Source: Pelecanus crispus (Eukaryota; Chordata; Aves; Pelecaniformes; Pelecanidae). From it: a DNA stretch of 64,000 nucleotides. Positions 1-12,564 of the stretch are shown here, one piece after another. The notes under the pieces are model-generated. The model did not search any database, had not been told where the DNA came from, and was given only the letters and a program-made list of their open reading frames with translations. Location: positions 11,821,806-11,885,805 of the forward strand of contig NC_134648.1 of assembly GCF_030463565.1 (NCBI RefSeq). Reading direction: 5' to 3'. Positions within the stretch are counted from its first letter, which is position 1; every line of letters begins with the position of its first letter. Both the position numbers and the translations under genes were made by a program.

Positions 1-1904
1 AGTCATTAAAAAATATTAGAAAGAGAATCTGATAGTCTATGCTTCTAGAAACCAATGCTGTCAGAATTAAGTTTAAAAGCACTACAGGGGCAAAAGAAAA
101 TATTTCCTTGATCAATCAAGGCTTAGTGTAATAAAGGGAAGATGTTGCCTTTAATAGTCAAAGGAATCTACTACCTCGTTAAAGGGTACCGGCCAGCTAA
201 CCCATGTTGATGAACAAACAGGAGATTTTCAGTTTCTGGGCCCTCACACGGTAAACCTGTTGGTTTATAATTACAGCTCTCTTTGCTTTGCCAGGACAGG
301 GGGAAAAGGGCAGGCGTGAGACTGTGATCCACCACAGTAGCACCTGCATGCAAATGCAGCGATATCAGCTTAGGGGCTCTGAAGGGAACCACTTGCCATA
401 ACTAAATGGAGTTTGACAGCAGCTCCTACTAAGAGGAAGGAAATGAGGGAGAGAAAGAAAAGTGATAGGAGACAAAAGGACTTTATAAAACAGGGCTTTA
501 TTGCTTTCATTTGTAGCATTTTCTCTTTGTTCTGTTTAAGCACCGAGCCTTCCAATTCCAGATACTGCATAAAAGAGATACCTGTCTAAAAAAGTTTATT
601 TCAATCTGGAACTGTCTTGCAAGATGCTTCACAAACTCAGCAGTCCATTATTAGCAGTAACAATGAGCTACCTTTAATTAATTTGGCACAACCTTTGCTT
701 CTGATACCAATCAAATCAAAATTAATGGAGAGTTTGTGCTCTCTCATTACAGCACAAAATGGGTACCAATCTTCTCATGAAGATTTTTGGACCATAAACT
801 GTGTTTGAGGTCAGTGTACTTGGCTTCTTCCCACCCCCCTTTTTTCAACCAGGATGGAAAAAATATATAATGATGTGCTATTTAGTACCTGGATAAAAAT
901 CTACATTCAGGCTGCCTACACTGAGAGACTGAAACCAGTTCAATATGAAGAAATCTCAGTCTAAGAAAATAAAGATTTTAGTAGCTCACAGAGCTCAAAT
1001 TAAACACTTAAATAGGTAACACTAGATATTTCTCATGCTGCCTCACATTTCTCTATTTATTTTTATCTGCAGGATCAGGCGTGTTAGAGAGGGAGGCCTG
1101 GTAAGAATTGCCTCAGCCATCATTCTTGGTTACTTACATCTGTGGTCAATTTTCCACACTTTCTTCCATAAAAGGTAAACGAGGCACTGTACTTGCAACA
1201 GGATAATCTAAACAATATGAACAATGTTACTGTTAAAGACCATCTGGCTCATCAAGCACAGCTCCAGACTTTTAACTCCTTGAATAAAGTGTGGAACCCT
1301 GCAGTGTACTTTTTTTATCCAAAATTCATTTTTAAAATGGTAAAAGTCAAGCTCCCGGAAACACAAGGGATTTGGAGTGCAAGGAAATTCATTTTCTGTT
1401 TTTATCCTCCTTGTACCTTACACATGCCGCAATCCAGGCTAGAGACAAACTCTTAGACGTCACATTTTTCTACAAAGAAAAAAAACCACCTCTGTAATTT
1501 TCTGCAAGAAGCTGCTGCACGTAACTGGTATGTGTGGGGTTGGCGTTTCAGAGGGGAGACGAGATGGTTAAGTATTTCATAATTCACTTCAACTTAACAG
1601 CCTGATCCTGCCACTTCTTAAAAGGTAATAAAAGTCAAAGAAGGGTCACCAGGAATTAGAAGAAAAAAGGGGGGGGAGGGGTAAGGGTGAATGCCACCAA
1701 AGAAGGCTTTTGTTAATTGTACCAACAATTTCTTATCTGTTTGATAAATTAACAAGTGGCTGGCTGGTGGGAGAAAAATGTTAAAGCAACACAGCAACAA
1801 AATAACCTGGAAGAAGGCAAGCCAGCAGGGAAGAAACAGAGTGATCCAGAAAGTCCAAAGAGCAGAGGAAGCATTGGAGCTGGCTGTACTCTGTGCACCA
1901 GGAA

Positions 1905-2015
1905 GTCAGATCACGGCTCTGTGCCTCAGTTTCCCCACCCACCCACTCACGGGGTAATCACAGCCCACGGAGGGCACTGCCAGGATTCACTTCAGTTCTG
2001 TGAAGTGCTCTGAAA
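1905..2015 (+). repeat. Ancient MIR-like SINE fragment
   Basis: The stretch contains the phrase GTGCCTCAGTTTCCCC followed about 70 bases later by a segment resembling the 'gtgaggattcacttcatt...gtgaagtgctttgaga' part of old amniote CORE/MIR-type SINEs. The match is diverged, as expected for a Mesozoic-age insertion. Family assignment is from memory of the consensus; a RepeatMasker run would settle it. Confidence 0.5.
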
Positions 2016-3764
2016 GACAAAGCAGCAGCATGCCCCATGCCTTCAAGCAAAACAGCCCCACAGACACACAGGAGTTAAATATTCTTACATATTTAAAAGG
2101 CTATTGACTTCAAAACACACTTGTTTTTGAACTGAACAACAGATAGAATTAAATCTTGTCATCAGTCTTTGTTCAGTTTTCTCTCAGCTCTAACTCTGAG
2201 ATTACTCTGCACAGAGTGGGTTAAACAGCTCTGCAGCCTGTAAGTGCTGGGCTGTAACAGAGGGCAGGGTTTTGGTCCACATGAGGGGTTTTTTTTCTCC
2301 ACAGAAGTTTTAATGGCATTATTAAAAAAAAAACCAAAAAAACCACCAACCAACTGGTTTGTTGAAATACTTCAATGCGTTTTATTTAATTTCTAAAAAT
2401 ATTTTTGGAAGGCAAAGCAAAGAAAATGAATTAGAGCATAGCTGGAGTTTTTCTTTTTGGGTAAACACAAAAATTAATTTTCATATTCTTTGGTTCCTTG
2501 CTTTAAATTCTGCATCTTGCTTTAACTAGAAACATCACCCTATCTGGTTTCTAGGTAGAGTGCACACATGACTGAACCTTCCCCTACAGTAAGTTCTTCC
2601 AGCCACTCCCAGAAACATGTGCCCACAACCCTTTTTCAAAATCTACTCTAATTTGGATCTAATTTTCATTGAAGCTATTATATCATAACCCCACTGCAAT
2701 ATGTACTGACATACATATGCTAAATTCTTAGCTTACAAAACCTTTTTAAGATGCAAGCAGGGCTTTTTTTTTGATTTTTAAAGAAATTGTATTTAATATA
2801 TGCTCATGACTCATCAATTAAAAAAAGCAATGTTACAGTAAGCAAGATAGGTCAGGCAGTTTTATGATTAATGGGGTCAAAAAGTTAGGATTCGTATGTA
2901 AAACTTCGGTTGCTCACACTGAAACAATTAACCCTATCTACTGAGCACCAACTATACACCAACCAAAGCAAACCAATGTAAAATTTCAGAAAGAAACAAT
3001 ATTATGTTACAAAACACTCATTTTGGTGTGTGTTCCTCCCCTTCAAAAAAAAGCAAAAAAAATTCTCCAATTTAGCAAGAGATTTTCTGGGTGTAACTTT
3101 TCCAAAACAAAACTAGCTTTTAAGTATGAGATATTAGAGTATAATGTGTAAACTAGACATGCCCTAGTGGCTATTTTGCTGCAAAAGCATCCTGTTTTCT
3201 GGCATACCAACTTAAAGTCCCTTTCCTCATACTAAAACTAGTATTAGGATTTGGAAAAGGAAAACAGGAATCATTTGATCAACAAGGAGTCTCTTGCAGA
3301 AACCTCCTGTATGTTAATGATAACATCAGTTACAAAAGTGTCTGCCAATTATACTGCGTACTGCCAAGAAAAATCATTCTTATTTTAAATTTATTTTTCT
3401 GCTAACTTGACTGAGTGCTCCTGATAGTAAGCATCAAATGCACTGTAAGCAACTACCGGATTTTAATTAAGAGCATTCCACAGGAATAATACTAACACGT
3501 GCTGAGTGATACGCATATATGCACTAACACTGTTCTGTAAAGCCTTAAATTACACGCTTCAGTGCGTTAGATTTTAATCCTAGAAGACGTTGGCACCAAT
3601 TGCTGGGATTAAAACTTTCAATTAAATCTAGAACTAAATTACTGGATTTCAAACCATTTCTCTAAGCCACACCTGTCCGCTAAGCCTTTCACCACATTCA
3701 CACTTAATAACCCTTAACATTTTTGATCTAGAAAGCTCAAGTGGTCTTTCAGATTGAATCCTCA

Positions 3765-3835
3765 TCACTGCTCCATTTCACCTATCTGGAAACTGAGGCA
3801 CACAGTAATTACATATCCAAACCTAACGCAGGAAC
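3765..3835 (-). repeat. Ancient MIR-like SINE fragment (minus orientation)
   Basis: The plus strand reads CTATCTGGAAACTGAGGCAC followed by an 'acagtaattacatatcc' stretch. This is the reverse complement of the 'cctcagtttccccatctgtaaaatg' core of MIR-type SINEs, with several substitutions. Confidence 0.45.
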
Positions 3836-3979
3836 CTGTGCCATGGCCACTGATTTTGAAAGGGGTGATGGCACCTTGTTCTCAAACTTGTTGCTCATTC
3901 TCACTCTCACATGATCATCATCTCTTGCACAAGCATTCACATGGCCTTACAACAAATTACATCAGGAAGGAGCTTCAGA

Positions 3980-4041
3980 TTAAAACTAACCAACCAGTCA
4001 ACAAAAAAAGGGTCCAGTCAACAAAAAAAGGTTAGTTTTAA
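3980..4041. repeat. 20-bp tandem duplication inside a perfect 12-bp inverted repeat
   Basis: TTAAAACTAACC at 3980-3991 is exactly mirrored by GGTTAGTTTTAA at 4030-4041. The 38-base interval between them holds two adjacent copies of a 20-mer beginning CCAGTCAACAAAAAAAGG (3994-4013 and from 4014). The arms could pair as a cruciform or RNA stem. No gene lies on it; it is within PARVA intron 1. Confidence 0.8.
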
Positions 4042-4973
4042 CCTAATGTCAGCTCCTGATTCCATTCATTCCACATCCACACAAACACTTCAACTGGCTC
4101 AAGGAAGGCAACACCCCAGGGGTGATGATCAGAGCGAGACTCCATCTTTCAGTGCGCTTGTAAGACTAATAAAACTACAGCATTAGTGCCGAACTTTCTA
4201 ATATCCTGCTGTGCACAGGAAAACATGCACACTCAGGACCACATGATCATTCAGCAGAGAAGGTGAAGAGGGAATGCGCACTCAAAAAACAATATTCCAG
4301 AAAATACAACCAGCATTAAGGGATGTGTCTTTGCAAAGCTCACGGTAAAACTGAGAAACTCCTTACGTAGTACACTGAAGGTACAAAAAACTTCACATGG
4401 TCAGAAGCCAAATGGGAAAACTCACCCAAGAAAATATTTGGACAGAGGTTTAGTAAACGTACATAAAAAGAGTTGCCAATGACAAATTTTTGGAGGCTGG
4501 CAGAGCATTCTGAAAAGCCATCATATGCGTCTCATCTACAGCTGTACATCTCTGGTCAGTAAGTGCTGAGCTGGTCTGGTCAGGCCTTCGCTTGCCTGTT
4601 TTCATGTTAACTAGCAGATATAAAAGAGAGACTTGCTATTTATAATAAAATGCTTATTAAGTGAAATACTAAATTAAGGAAACAAAAAACTAACATTCCT
4701 ATTTAGATTTTAAGCACTAGAAAAGTGCTAGATAATTATACCCCCTGGTGTAATTCAGCTGTTCTTTCAAGACCTGAAACTGTAAGATTTCTCTGGACCC
4801 TTTAGATGGTCTTCTCCAGTGAAACACCCAGAGGAAATACTTACCTTTCGGGGGCAAAGGGAACAGAAATTGCCCTCTGGTCCATACATGTAAATTAACA
4901 CAGCTGAGTCTGTAGCCATTATTTAGGAGGCGTGCTCTAGGTGGGCACATGTCAGGTTGGGGTTTTCAGAGCC

Positions 4974-5323
4974 AAATCATAGAATCATAGAATCGTTTAG
5001 GTTGGAAAAGACCTTTAAGATCATCCAGTCCAACCATTAACCTACACTACCAAGTCCACACTAAACCAATCAAGGGTAGACTAGACTAAACCGTGTCCCA
5101 AAGCGCCACGTCTACCTACACTTCCAGGGATGGTGACTCCACCACCTCTCTGGGCAGCCTGTTCCAATGCTTGACTACCCTTTCTGTGAAGAAATTTTTC
5201 CTATTATCCAACCTAAACCTGCCCTGGTGCAGCTTGAGCCCATTTCCTCTTGTCCTGTCGCTAACTATGTGGGAGAAGAGACCAACAACCACCTCACTAC
5301 AACCTCCTTTCAGGTAGTTGTAG
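4974..5323 (-). mobile_element. CR1 LINE 3' fragment (minus orientation)
   Basis: Read on the minus strand, this ends with the CR1 hallmark 'ttggactggatgatcttaaagg...ttccaacctaaacg' and two ATTCTATG octamers at the 4974 end. It contains the tail of ORF2 (the region around [14 protein letters not shown] codons) and the 3' UTR. It is closely similar to the plus-strand copy ending at 63110, so both belong to one subfamily. Relative to that copy it has a small deletion just before the 'ggtagacgtgg' segment. It is 5' truncated at about 5323, as is usual for CR1, and cannot be autonomous. Confidence 0.92.
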
Positions 5324-5689
5324 ACTTGGCAACAGAATGTTATATTGAGTCAGCACAGCAAAATTCTCGTTGGCTTTGAAAACCTCAGTCATGTTTCCAT
5401 CTAATTGAAGAAAAAAGAAAGCAGAAGGGGAAAAAAGAGAACAAAAAATACAAATTCTTTCCTCTTGATCCAGGACTATTCTCTATTTGAAAAAACAGTT
5501 AATTGCTCTTCTAAATAATGTTAAGCTTACTCAGACTAAATCTCACCAAGAAACATTTGACCCAACTTCATATGAATTTCATATGGCAGCATGTTCAAAT
5601 TTTCTTAAAACCTCATGTCCATACTCTTGGCCAAGCCACAGTTGAAGAGCTGCATGGATGTTGTGCATGGTGGAAAAGCAGTGGAGACA

Positions 5690-6212
5690 CAGGGGAGAGC
5701 TTTGCACACACACTTTCACACCTGGAGTACCATGCTCAGTTCTGGGCCCTCCTGTGCAAGAGACATATGGAGCTACTGGAGAGAGTCCAGTGAAGGGCCA
5801 CAAAGTTGATTAATGGCCTGGAGCATCTCTCACGAGGAGAGGCTGAGAGAGCTGGGACTGTTTAGCCTAGAGAAGAGAAGGCTCAGGGGGATCTCATCAA
5901 TGTGCACAAGTATCTGAAGGGCGGCTGTAAAAAAGACAGAGCGAGACTCTTCTCAGTGGTGCCCAGTGACAGGACTAGAGGTAACAGGCACAAAACAAAA
6001 CTTTGGAACACCAGGAAAAACATTTTTACTGTGAGGGTGACTGAGCACTGGCATAGGTTGCCCAGAGAGGTTGTAGAGTCTCCTCCTATCCCTGGAGATA
6101 CTCAAAAGCCCTCTGGACATGCTGGCTATAGGTGGCCCTACTTGGGCAGAGGGGTTGGACCAGATGACCTCCAAAGGTCCCTTCCACCCTCAGCCATTCT
6201 GTAATTCTGTGA
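5690..6212 (+). mobile_element. Older CR1 LINE 3' fragment
   Basis: The plus strand carries a degraded end of CR1 ORF2 (translations such as 'LERVQ', 'RTRGNRHK' and '[10 protein letters not shown]' survive in different frames) and a 3' tail 'ggttggaccagatgacctccaaaggtcccttccaccc' ending in two diverged octamers, ATTCTGTA and ATTCTGTG. Several frameshifts and stops show it is older than the copies at 4974-5323 and 62315-63110. The left boundary is approximate. Confidence 0.88.
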
Positions 6213-9093
6213 CTCCAGCCACACAGCGATCTTTGTAGCTCAGCAGAGACACTGTCATGAACAATTGTGAATGGATGGAGACACATAACCACCTCCCATC
6301 ACACTGCCTGTATGAACCCAAAGTCCCAAGGCTCTGGTACACACAGTGATTCTCCAACTCAGAAATGCTCAGAAGGTTCAACTATTGATACCAATTGGAG
6401 AACAAGACTCCCACCGCATGAGCAAAGAATTGAGCAAAGAATCCACCAGGCCATGCATGCACTCAACCACTCTTTCCATGCACAAACATCAAGTAAAGAA
6501 CTCACATTAAGGAAATCTAAGCCATCTGCATATACAGGAACACTTCATTCTTTTCTTGAATTCCTACAAAGAGTTAGATTCATTTAGTACCCTGGTAAAA
6601 AGCGGTATTGCACAAACATGCTCTGGGCATAGGATCTGTTACAAATCAAAACTATTAAGAATTATTTCATCTTTTCTCTTATCTAATGTTTGATATATTT
6701 CAGTAAGTATTGTACACACTAGGAAGTAAATGACCTGTACCCTTTGAGAATAAAGTGTGGAGCTAACATACACCACTTCTGAATAAAGAAATGATCCTCT
6801 CCTTTTTTGGAGATTGACATTACACAACTGGGTGGTTGTTTTCTGCAGATGAAATCCCTGAAACTGCACATTCTAGCCCATACTCTGTAGTAACTGCTTT
6901 GAAGCAAAAATTAAAACGCTTGGGTTGCTGCTTCTTCTGCAAAGGTTTCAATGACAGTAACAACAATGTATGCTAACACTTGTAAAGCCCAAGGAATTAA
7001 ACGACAAGGAGGACTCTGCTAAACATAGAATCCTCTACAGTGCCTGGATGAAACAACTGAAGAAAACTGCTGCAGCTGATTGTACTGTCTCTAGGTCTTG
7101 GCATTCATTATTTAAATTCAGTGGAAACTGTTCAGCCTTGAAGCAGACTGACTCATGCACTTTAACTTCCAATTTCCTGCAAACGATCCATTAGTTTTTG
7201 GCAAGTTTCATACTGCACAGTACTTCCATGAAAAGGGCAGCTCCCAAACTCTTCCGATTTCAACAGTGTTTTTTGTAACAGAGTTTTAGTGAAGGTAGAA
7301 TCCATAGATACTCGTGCCCTTACGAAACTGAATGTGATCCCCACCCGAAGACGTCCAACACACTTACCAAAGGTAAACGAATTACTTTGTTCCTAAACGT
7401 CCTCTTCAAATGTACTTATTGGGACAAATCCTACTGGGCTATGCTATACTCTCCATATGAGGCAGCGAGCATTCATCAGAGAACAGAAGCTGGGTTTAGA
7501 TGTGCAGTAAGTTTTGTCGTACAAGGAAAGTAAAAAATATTTGCATACTACCTACACTTTTCCCAAAAGTGCACCAGCTACTCCTATGCTTCTCTGGGTT
7601 TACAATGGCTGAAGTGAGCCACTTAATAAGTGCTAATTCTGTCATTTGCAACTACAATTGTTTTTAAATTTACCATTCCCTTCAGATATTTTGTCACCAA
7701 GTGGTATCTGAAATATGTCAGTAACTCAAAATGGAAAATAACTGTGGTATCTCCAATGCCACCACTTGGTAACTGTAGATAAATGTGGTCTATTAAATGG
7801 TGACTAGTAAAATTCTTTTTCTTCCATCCCCAGGATATAACCACTTAAAAATGAGAAAAGAGACAAAAGCATCAACATACATATATGTGAGTAGAGCTTT
7901 CAAAGTACTTAGTAGGCTTCCAAATCCATATGTGCTCCAGTTCAGCTGATACAGTAGGAAAGCTTCCCCCCCCCAATTAATTTTTTAATTCGTGCACCTT
8001 GCAGAGTGCAAGGCTGGAGTCTTGTGTTTATCCACGCTCAAAGAATGCTACAGTAAACAGATTTCCTCACCTCAGCATATCGAATCTCGATCTACACAAG
8101 GCAATCATAAACAGTTCCCCAGCCCTCCCTCCTTGGACTGTCAGCAAGCACAGATTATTAACTGAGATTTGCAAAATACACTACTCTTCATAGAAACTGA
8201 CCCAATCTCATCCGAATAATTTTACTTAAGTGATACAACTGTCAAGTGGTAGTGGATTTTTGGCCACTATGGGAAAGTTTAGATGCAACAAACTAGGCAA
8301 GATGCACCAGTAGCAAAAAAGTTTTACAAAATAGAACCAAGCTCCAGAATGTTTTGAAAGGCTTGTTCTTAAGTGTTTAAAACTGTGTTAGACTAACAGA
8401 GGATTAGACATTGTTGGAACTTAAGTAGCTGTTTAGGCACCTAGATACAGTATGTATTTGGGTGACCAAAAGATGCCTACCAGCTCTACAGGTGCCTGCA
8501 TCTCAGCTGGTAAAGTCCACCAGATATTTAATTCCCTACTGCTGGACATGAACACAGACATAAACCTGCTTCAAAAAACGGGTGCTTATTTCCCAGGCTC
8601 CTTTCCCAAGCTAGACTTTGCACAAGTATTTCCACTGTAAATAAGATATGCAAAGATGGAAGACCAAAGTTATAATAATTATTACCTACTGCAGTGGGTT
8701 ACCTTACTTTCTGCACAAGCAACACGGCATTCGATGTTTTGTGGCAATGCTAAGTTTTCCTTGTTTTCTTAGTATGTAAGTTACTATTCTCCACTTCAAA
8801 AGAACTCTCTCCTACCTTGCTGAAACCACTAGGAAGTATCCCCAAAGACTGGTTAAATGCTCAATTAGCATAAACCTAACTCCTTTCTTTCTTTTTTTTA
8901 ATGGACTCTAATTTCTTCATTTTTAAAATGTGTAATTTCTTGCAGCTATGCTTATGGTTCAGTCTGACAGATCCGCTTCACTCTTTCCACTGCATTTTCA
9001 AGCCTTAGCATAGTATGTGCCCAATTTAGTCCTTAAGCTCTGCGCACTCTGACTTGATCCATGTATGCACCTCTTTGAGCACATGAATGGTTT

Positions 9094-9123
9094 CTTGACT
9101 TGTCTACTTGACTTGTCTACTTG
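9094..9123. repeat. 13-bp tandem duplication
   Basis: CTTGACTTGTCTA occurs twice in tandem (9094-9106, 9107-9119), followed by CTTG, the start of a third copy. It is a simple local slippage or duplication event in PARVA intron 1. Confidence 0.85.
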
Positions 9124-10699
9124 CATGCTTATTGTTAAGCAAGGAATTAAGTGGTTTGTCAGACTGATCCCGAGTGCTTAGCATCTGAACAGCATAAATT
9201 TTTACTCAGCTGAGTAAGAAAACCTTTTCCAGAGCTTCATCTCTCTATCCATGCTAACTGCCTAGATACAACTACTTTCCTGACAAAAGAATAAAATTTA
9301 CAGACATTCTTATCTCTCTGGGATTTATTACTGAAACTGAAGACCAATGGTTTGAACTGGGGAATCAAATGAAGCAGAGCTGGTATACTAGTCATCTAGG
9401 GGTTAAGCTAATTTGTTAGTGCCCTTGCTGTTTCTTGCCGTCAGCCACTATGCATCCACTCTTTAAATTCTGAAAAGAACACCGACCTTTAATCTGTGGT
9501 ATTAGTTCCTTTGACAAAATGGAAGATTATGTCTTTTTCCCACAAGCCTTCATGCGAAGCTTAGCCAGCTTCCATCTGGTCTGGCTAATTAAATGTAAGT
9601 TAACATTAAGTTAAGAGCCAGCTCCAGCCCACAGACCTTCTATTCTGCAAATGCAGATTTATTAATTGGCCAAACTATTTGAGTATTTAATTCCAATTTT
9701 TGATTACTTCTATTTTCTTCCCTCATGAAAACAGGGAAATGTTTTTGAAGACATATTTGCATATTTCAGCTCAGAAACACAAAACAGTAAGACATGTTAA
9801 TAAGATTCTGAGAAGCCATAAAATTGTCAGGTTTTTTTCTTCCGTATTTGACATGTTAATAAAGTACCGTCATAACAGTGTGAAGGATCTGCCTGTTATG
9901 CACAAGATCTGGAATCACTGCAGCTGTACACTTTTAAGCTGGCTGTGACCCACAATCTGGCCCTATATGTACTAAAACTAGAGCCAGTTGTTGTATTCCT
10001 TATTCAGTCAAAACTTTCTTTGACCTTAACGGGTGTTCTGTCTGAATGAAGAACAAAGGGATTAGATCTAATATGGGGCGTTAGTAATTGTAATCATGCC
10101 CACAGTTAACTTTTGATAAAATTCATTTGGAAAACTGAAAATACAGAGAATCTACTAAGTCAAAATGGTGCTTTGTACTATTTTTAGTATTAACTCTACA
10201 TAGGTCTTGTACCTAATCTGTTTTGCTGTATTCCACATTAGATGTTAGAGAGGAAAACTACAAGCTTGCAGACTTTTAAAATAAATAATGTGGCAAAGTG
10301 AGATTTTTCAATTTGTTTTAACACCTGATATTACTTTGAGAAAGACTGTTACTAAGTAAAACAGCCTGAAACTCTTCACCAAATCCTCTTTCTTTGGGAC
10401 ACAGGTAAAGATCACATTAAGAAATGCTATTTCTTCATATATTTATCTAATATAATGCCTGCTGCAACAGTACGTAAAGCAAATTAAAAAATACAAAATC
10501 CAGAAAAATTAAGCACCAAATGAGCTGTTGTTAAAAAAAAATAGTTAAAAGTTCAGTTTCATATAAAAATCTAAACTGTATCAAGACATGCAACAGAGAA
10601 TTAAAAAAAAAAAAATCAAAAAAACCTGTGAATGGCACAAAGCACTATCTAATGGAGCAAGACTAAACACTGAAATTAGGAGACCACTGCTCGTTTCCA

Positions 10700-10770
10700 C
10701 TTCTTACCCTGAGTAAATCAACTCAATTCACCTTTTCCTACCTCAGTTTCCCCAAGCAGATGGTATGGAT
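10700..10770 (+). repeat. Possible MIR-like SINE fragment
   Basis: A run resembling 'gagtaaatca...cttttcctacctcagtttcccc...atggtatgg' follows the order of the MIR-type core. It is short and diverged, so the call is tentative. Confidence 0.35.
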
Positions 10771-12529
10771 AGAACAAACATTTCTCCCTTTCTGTCCTCA
10801 CTCAAAAATTCTCAGGTGTTTAGAAATGCTCACATTAAGATGTTCTGTGTAAGGGCAGACTACTAGCAACTATTATGATGTTGGAAATAGAAATGGACAA
10901 GTAATTCACTTCTAGGAGACTCTGCAAACAAAAATGCTGCTGTTACAGAGTGCAAGACCAATAACAGGTATAAAGCATTTTTTATTAAGTTTCGCTATAA
11001 TATGGGATTTTCTTATCAACTTATTCTGTTCTCTCCCCTACTCATTACATTTTAATGACCTGCTTCATAAAAACCTTTCTCATAAACCTCTGAATCTCTG
11101 TTTTATCCTCCGTCTAGCTTACTTTACATTTCTGCTCTTACTGTACACACCAGCACTGTTTTGTCTGTAGCTTACCCTGGGAATGCTGTTCTGCACATAC
11201 AGTTGTTACCTTTTACTCAGACAAAAGCAACTTAGCTCAGAATGTCTGGAAAAATCCACTGGAGTAACTCCCTCAAAAATGAAATACGAGAAGCATAATG
11301 CAATCTAAATTTACTAGTCCTACTCTAAGACTAGACAGAGTCTCCTTCCAACGACCCATTAAGATTCAGTTCATATTCAAAATACCAGACCTGCAATACA
11401 GCGAAATGCTGAGCTCCATTCTGACACACTTCTAGCTGATTCCTGTGAACTAATTCCTGGCACTTACTCCGCTCACACCAGCTTTCCTCGTGAACTGGAG
11501 CCACCTTGTGCCCTATAGAGCACCTGCACCCTGCTGTCCGTTTAGGAAAATGCTTATTTACAAAGCACACTGGCATTCTGTGCATTAGACAACTCCTAAA
11601 AAGTATTTATTCGGATTCTACATAAATTGTTTAATTTGTGAGTAACTGGTTCAAGTCAGTTAAACATGAACAAAATAATAAAGATGCAAATCAACTGGCT
11701 GCTGATTTTTTTTTTCCAATCCAACCCACCACTGCAGTGAGTTTTTAGGAAGTATGCAAGACACCAAGTCACTCTGAACACTCATGGTATAATGAAGACC
11801 ACCACCACTATTCTCCAGTATATTATCTCTTCTTACCTGTAATTGAGAATTACAACAAAGCAGTGACAAGAATCTGAGACCATGAGCTGTTTTGGTGCAT
11901 GTTTTATTTTGTAGTAAAACAGTAAAGTCTGTTCCTCTACAGTAATGAATTAGAGTGCACAGCATACGGCCTTAAAATGTTTACAAGTGCTACAGTTCAG
12001 ATTTGGCCTCTCGCCATAAAATTCAAATCCAGCTTTGAAACATCCCCAAAACTCAAAGTTGGGTTTTTTTGGTTTTTTTTTTTTGTCTCATTATAAGATA
12101 GGGATCACATTCATCAAATAGACCTGGACATATTTCCAGAGGCTACTCGGGCAAATTCTGACTCAGGGCCAAATCTAACATATTCATGTTCTTTTATTCT
12201 AACAGGATCAGTATCAAATGCGTTGAGGTTATGAGAGTACTGAGCCAACACATATTTCGTTTCCTTCTCAAAGCAAGGGTGATTTTCTTTATTCCAAGGG
12301 GGGAGGACAGATGTGATCACACCTTCTAGTAAAATTAATACACATCATTCAAACACATGAGACCTGACATTTCTTCTTAAGCCTGGAAGCACAGGCCACA
12401 AAAAAACCAAACAAAAAACCCCAAACCCTGAACTACACAGTTAAAACAAAAACTGTCCTGGCCTTTCACCATTCTTCTTCTTCATGCACCCTGACGACAA
12501 GTTAGGCATATCATCTTTTGAATCCAGTA

Positions 12530-12564
12530 CTGCAATACATTATCCTGCAATACATTATACTGCA
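12530..12564. repeat. 15-bp tandem duplication
   Basis: CTGCAATACATTATC (12530-12544) is followed by CTGCAATACATTATA (12545-12559) and then CTGCA. Two copies and a third of another; simple local duplication. Confidence 0.85.
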
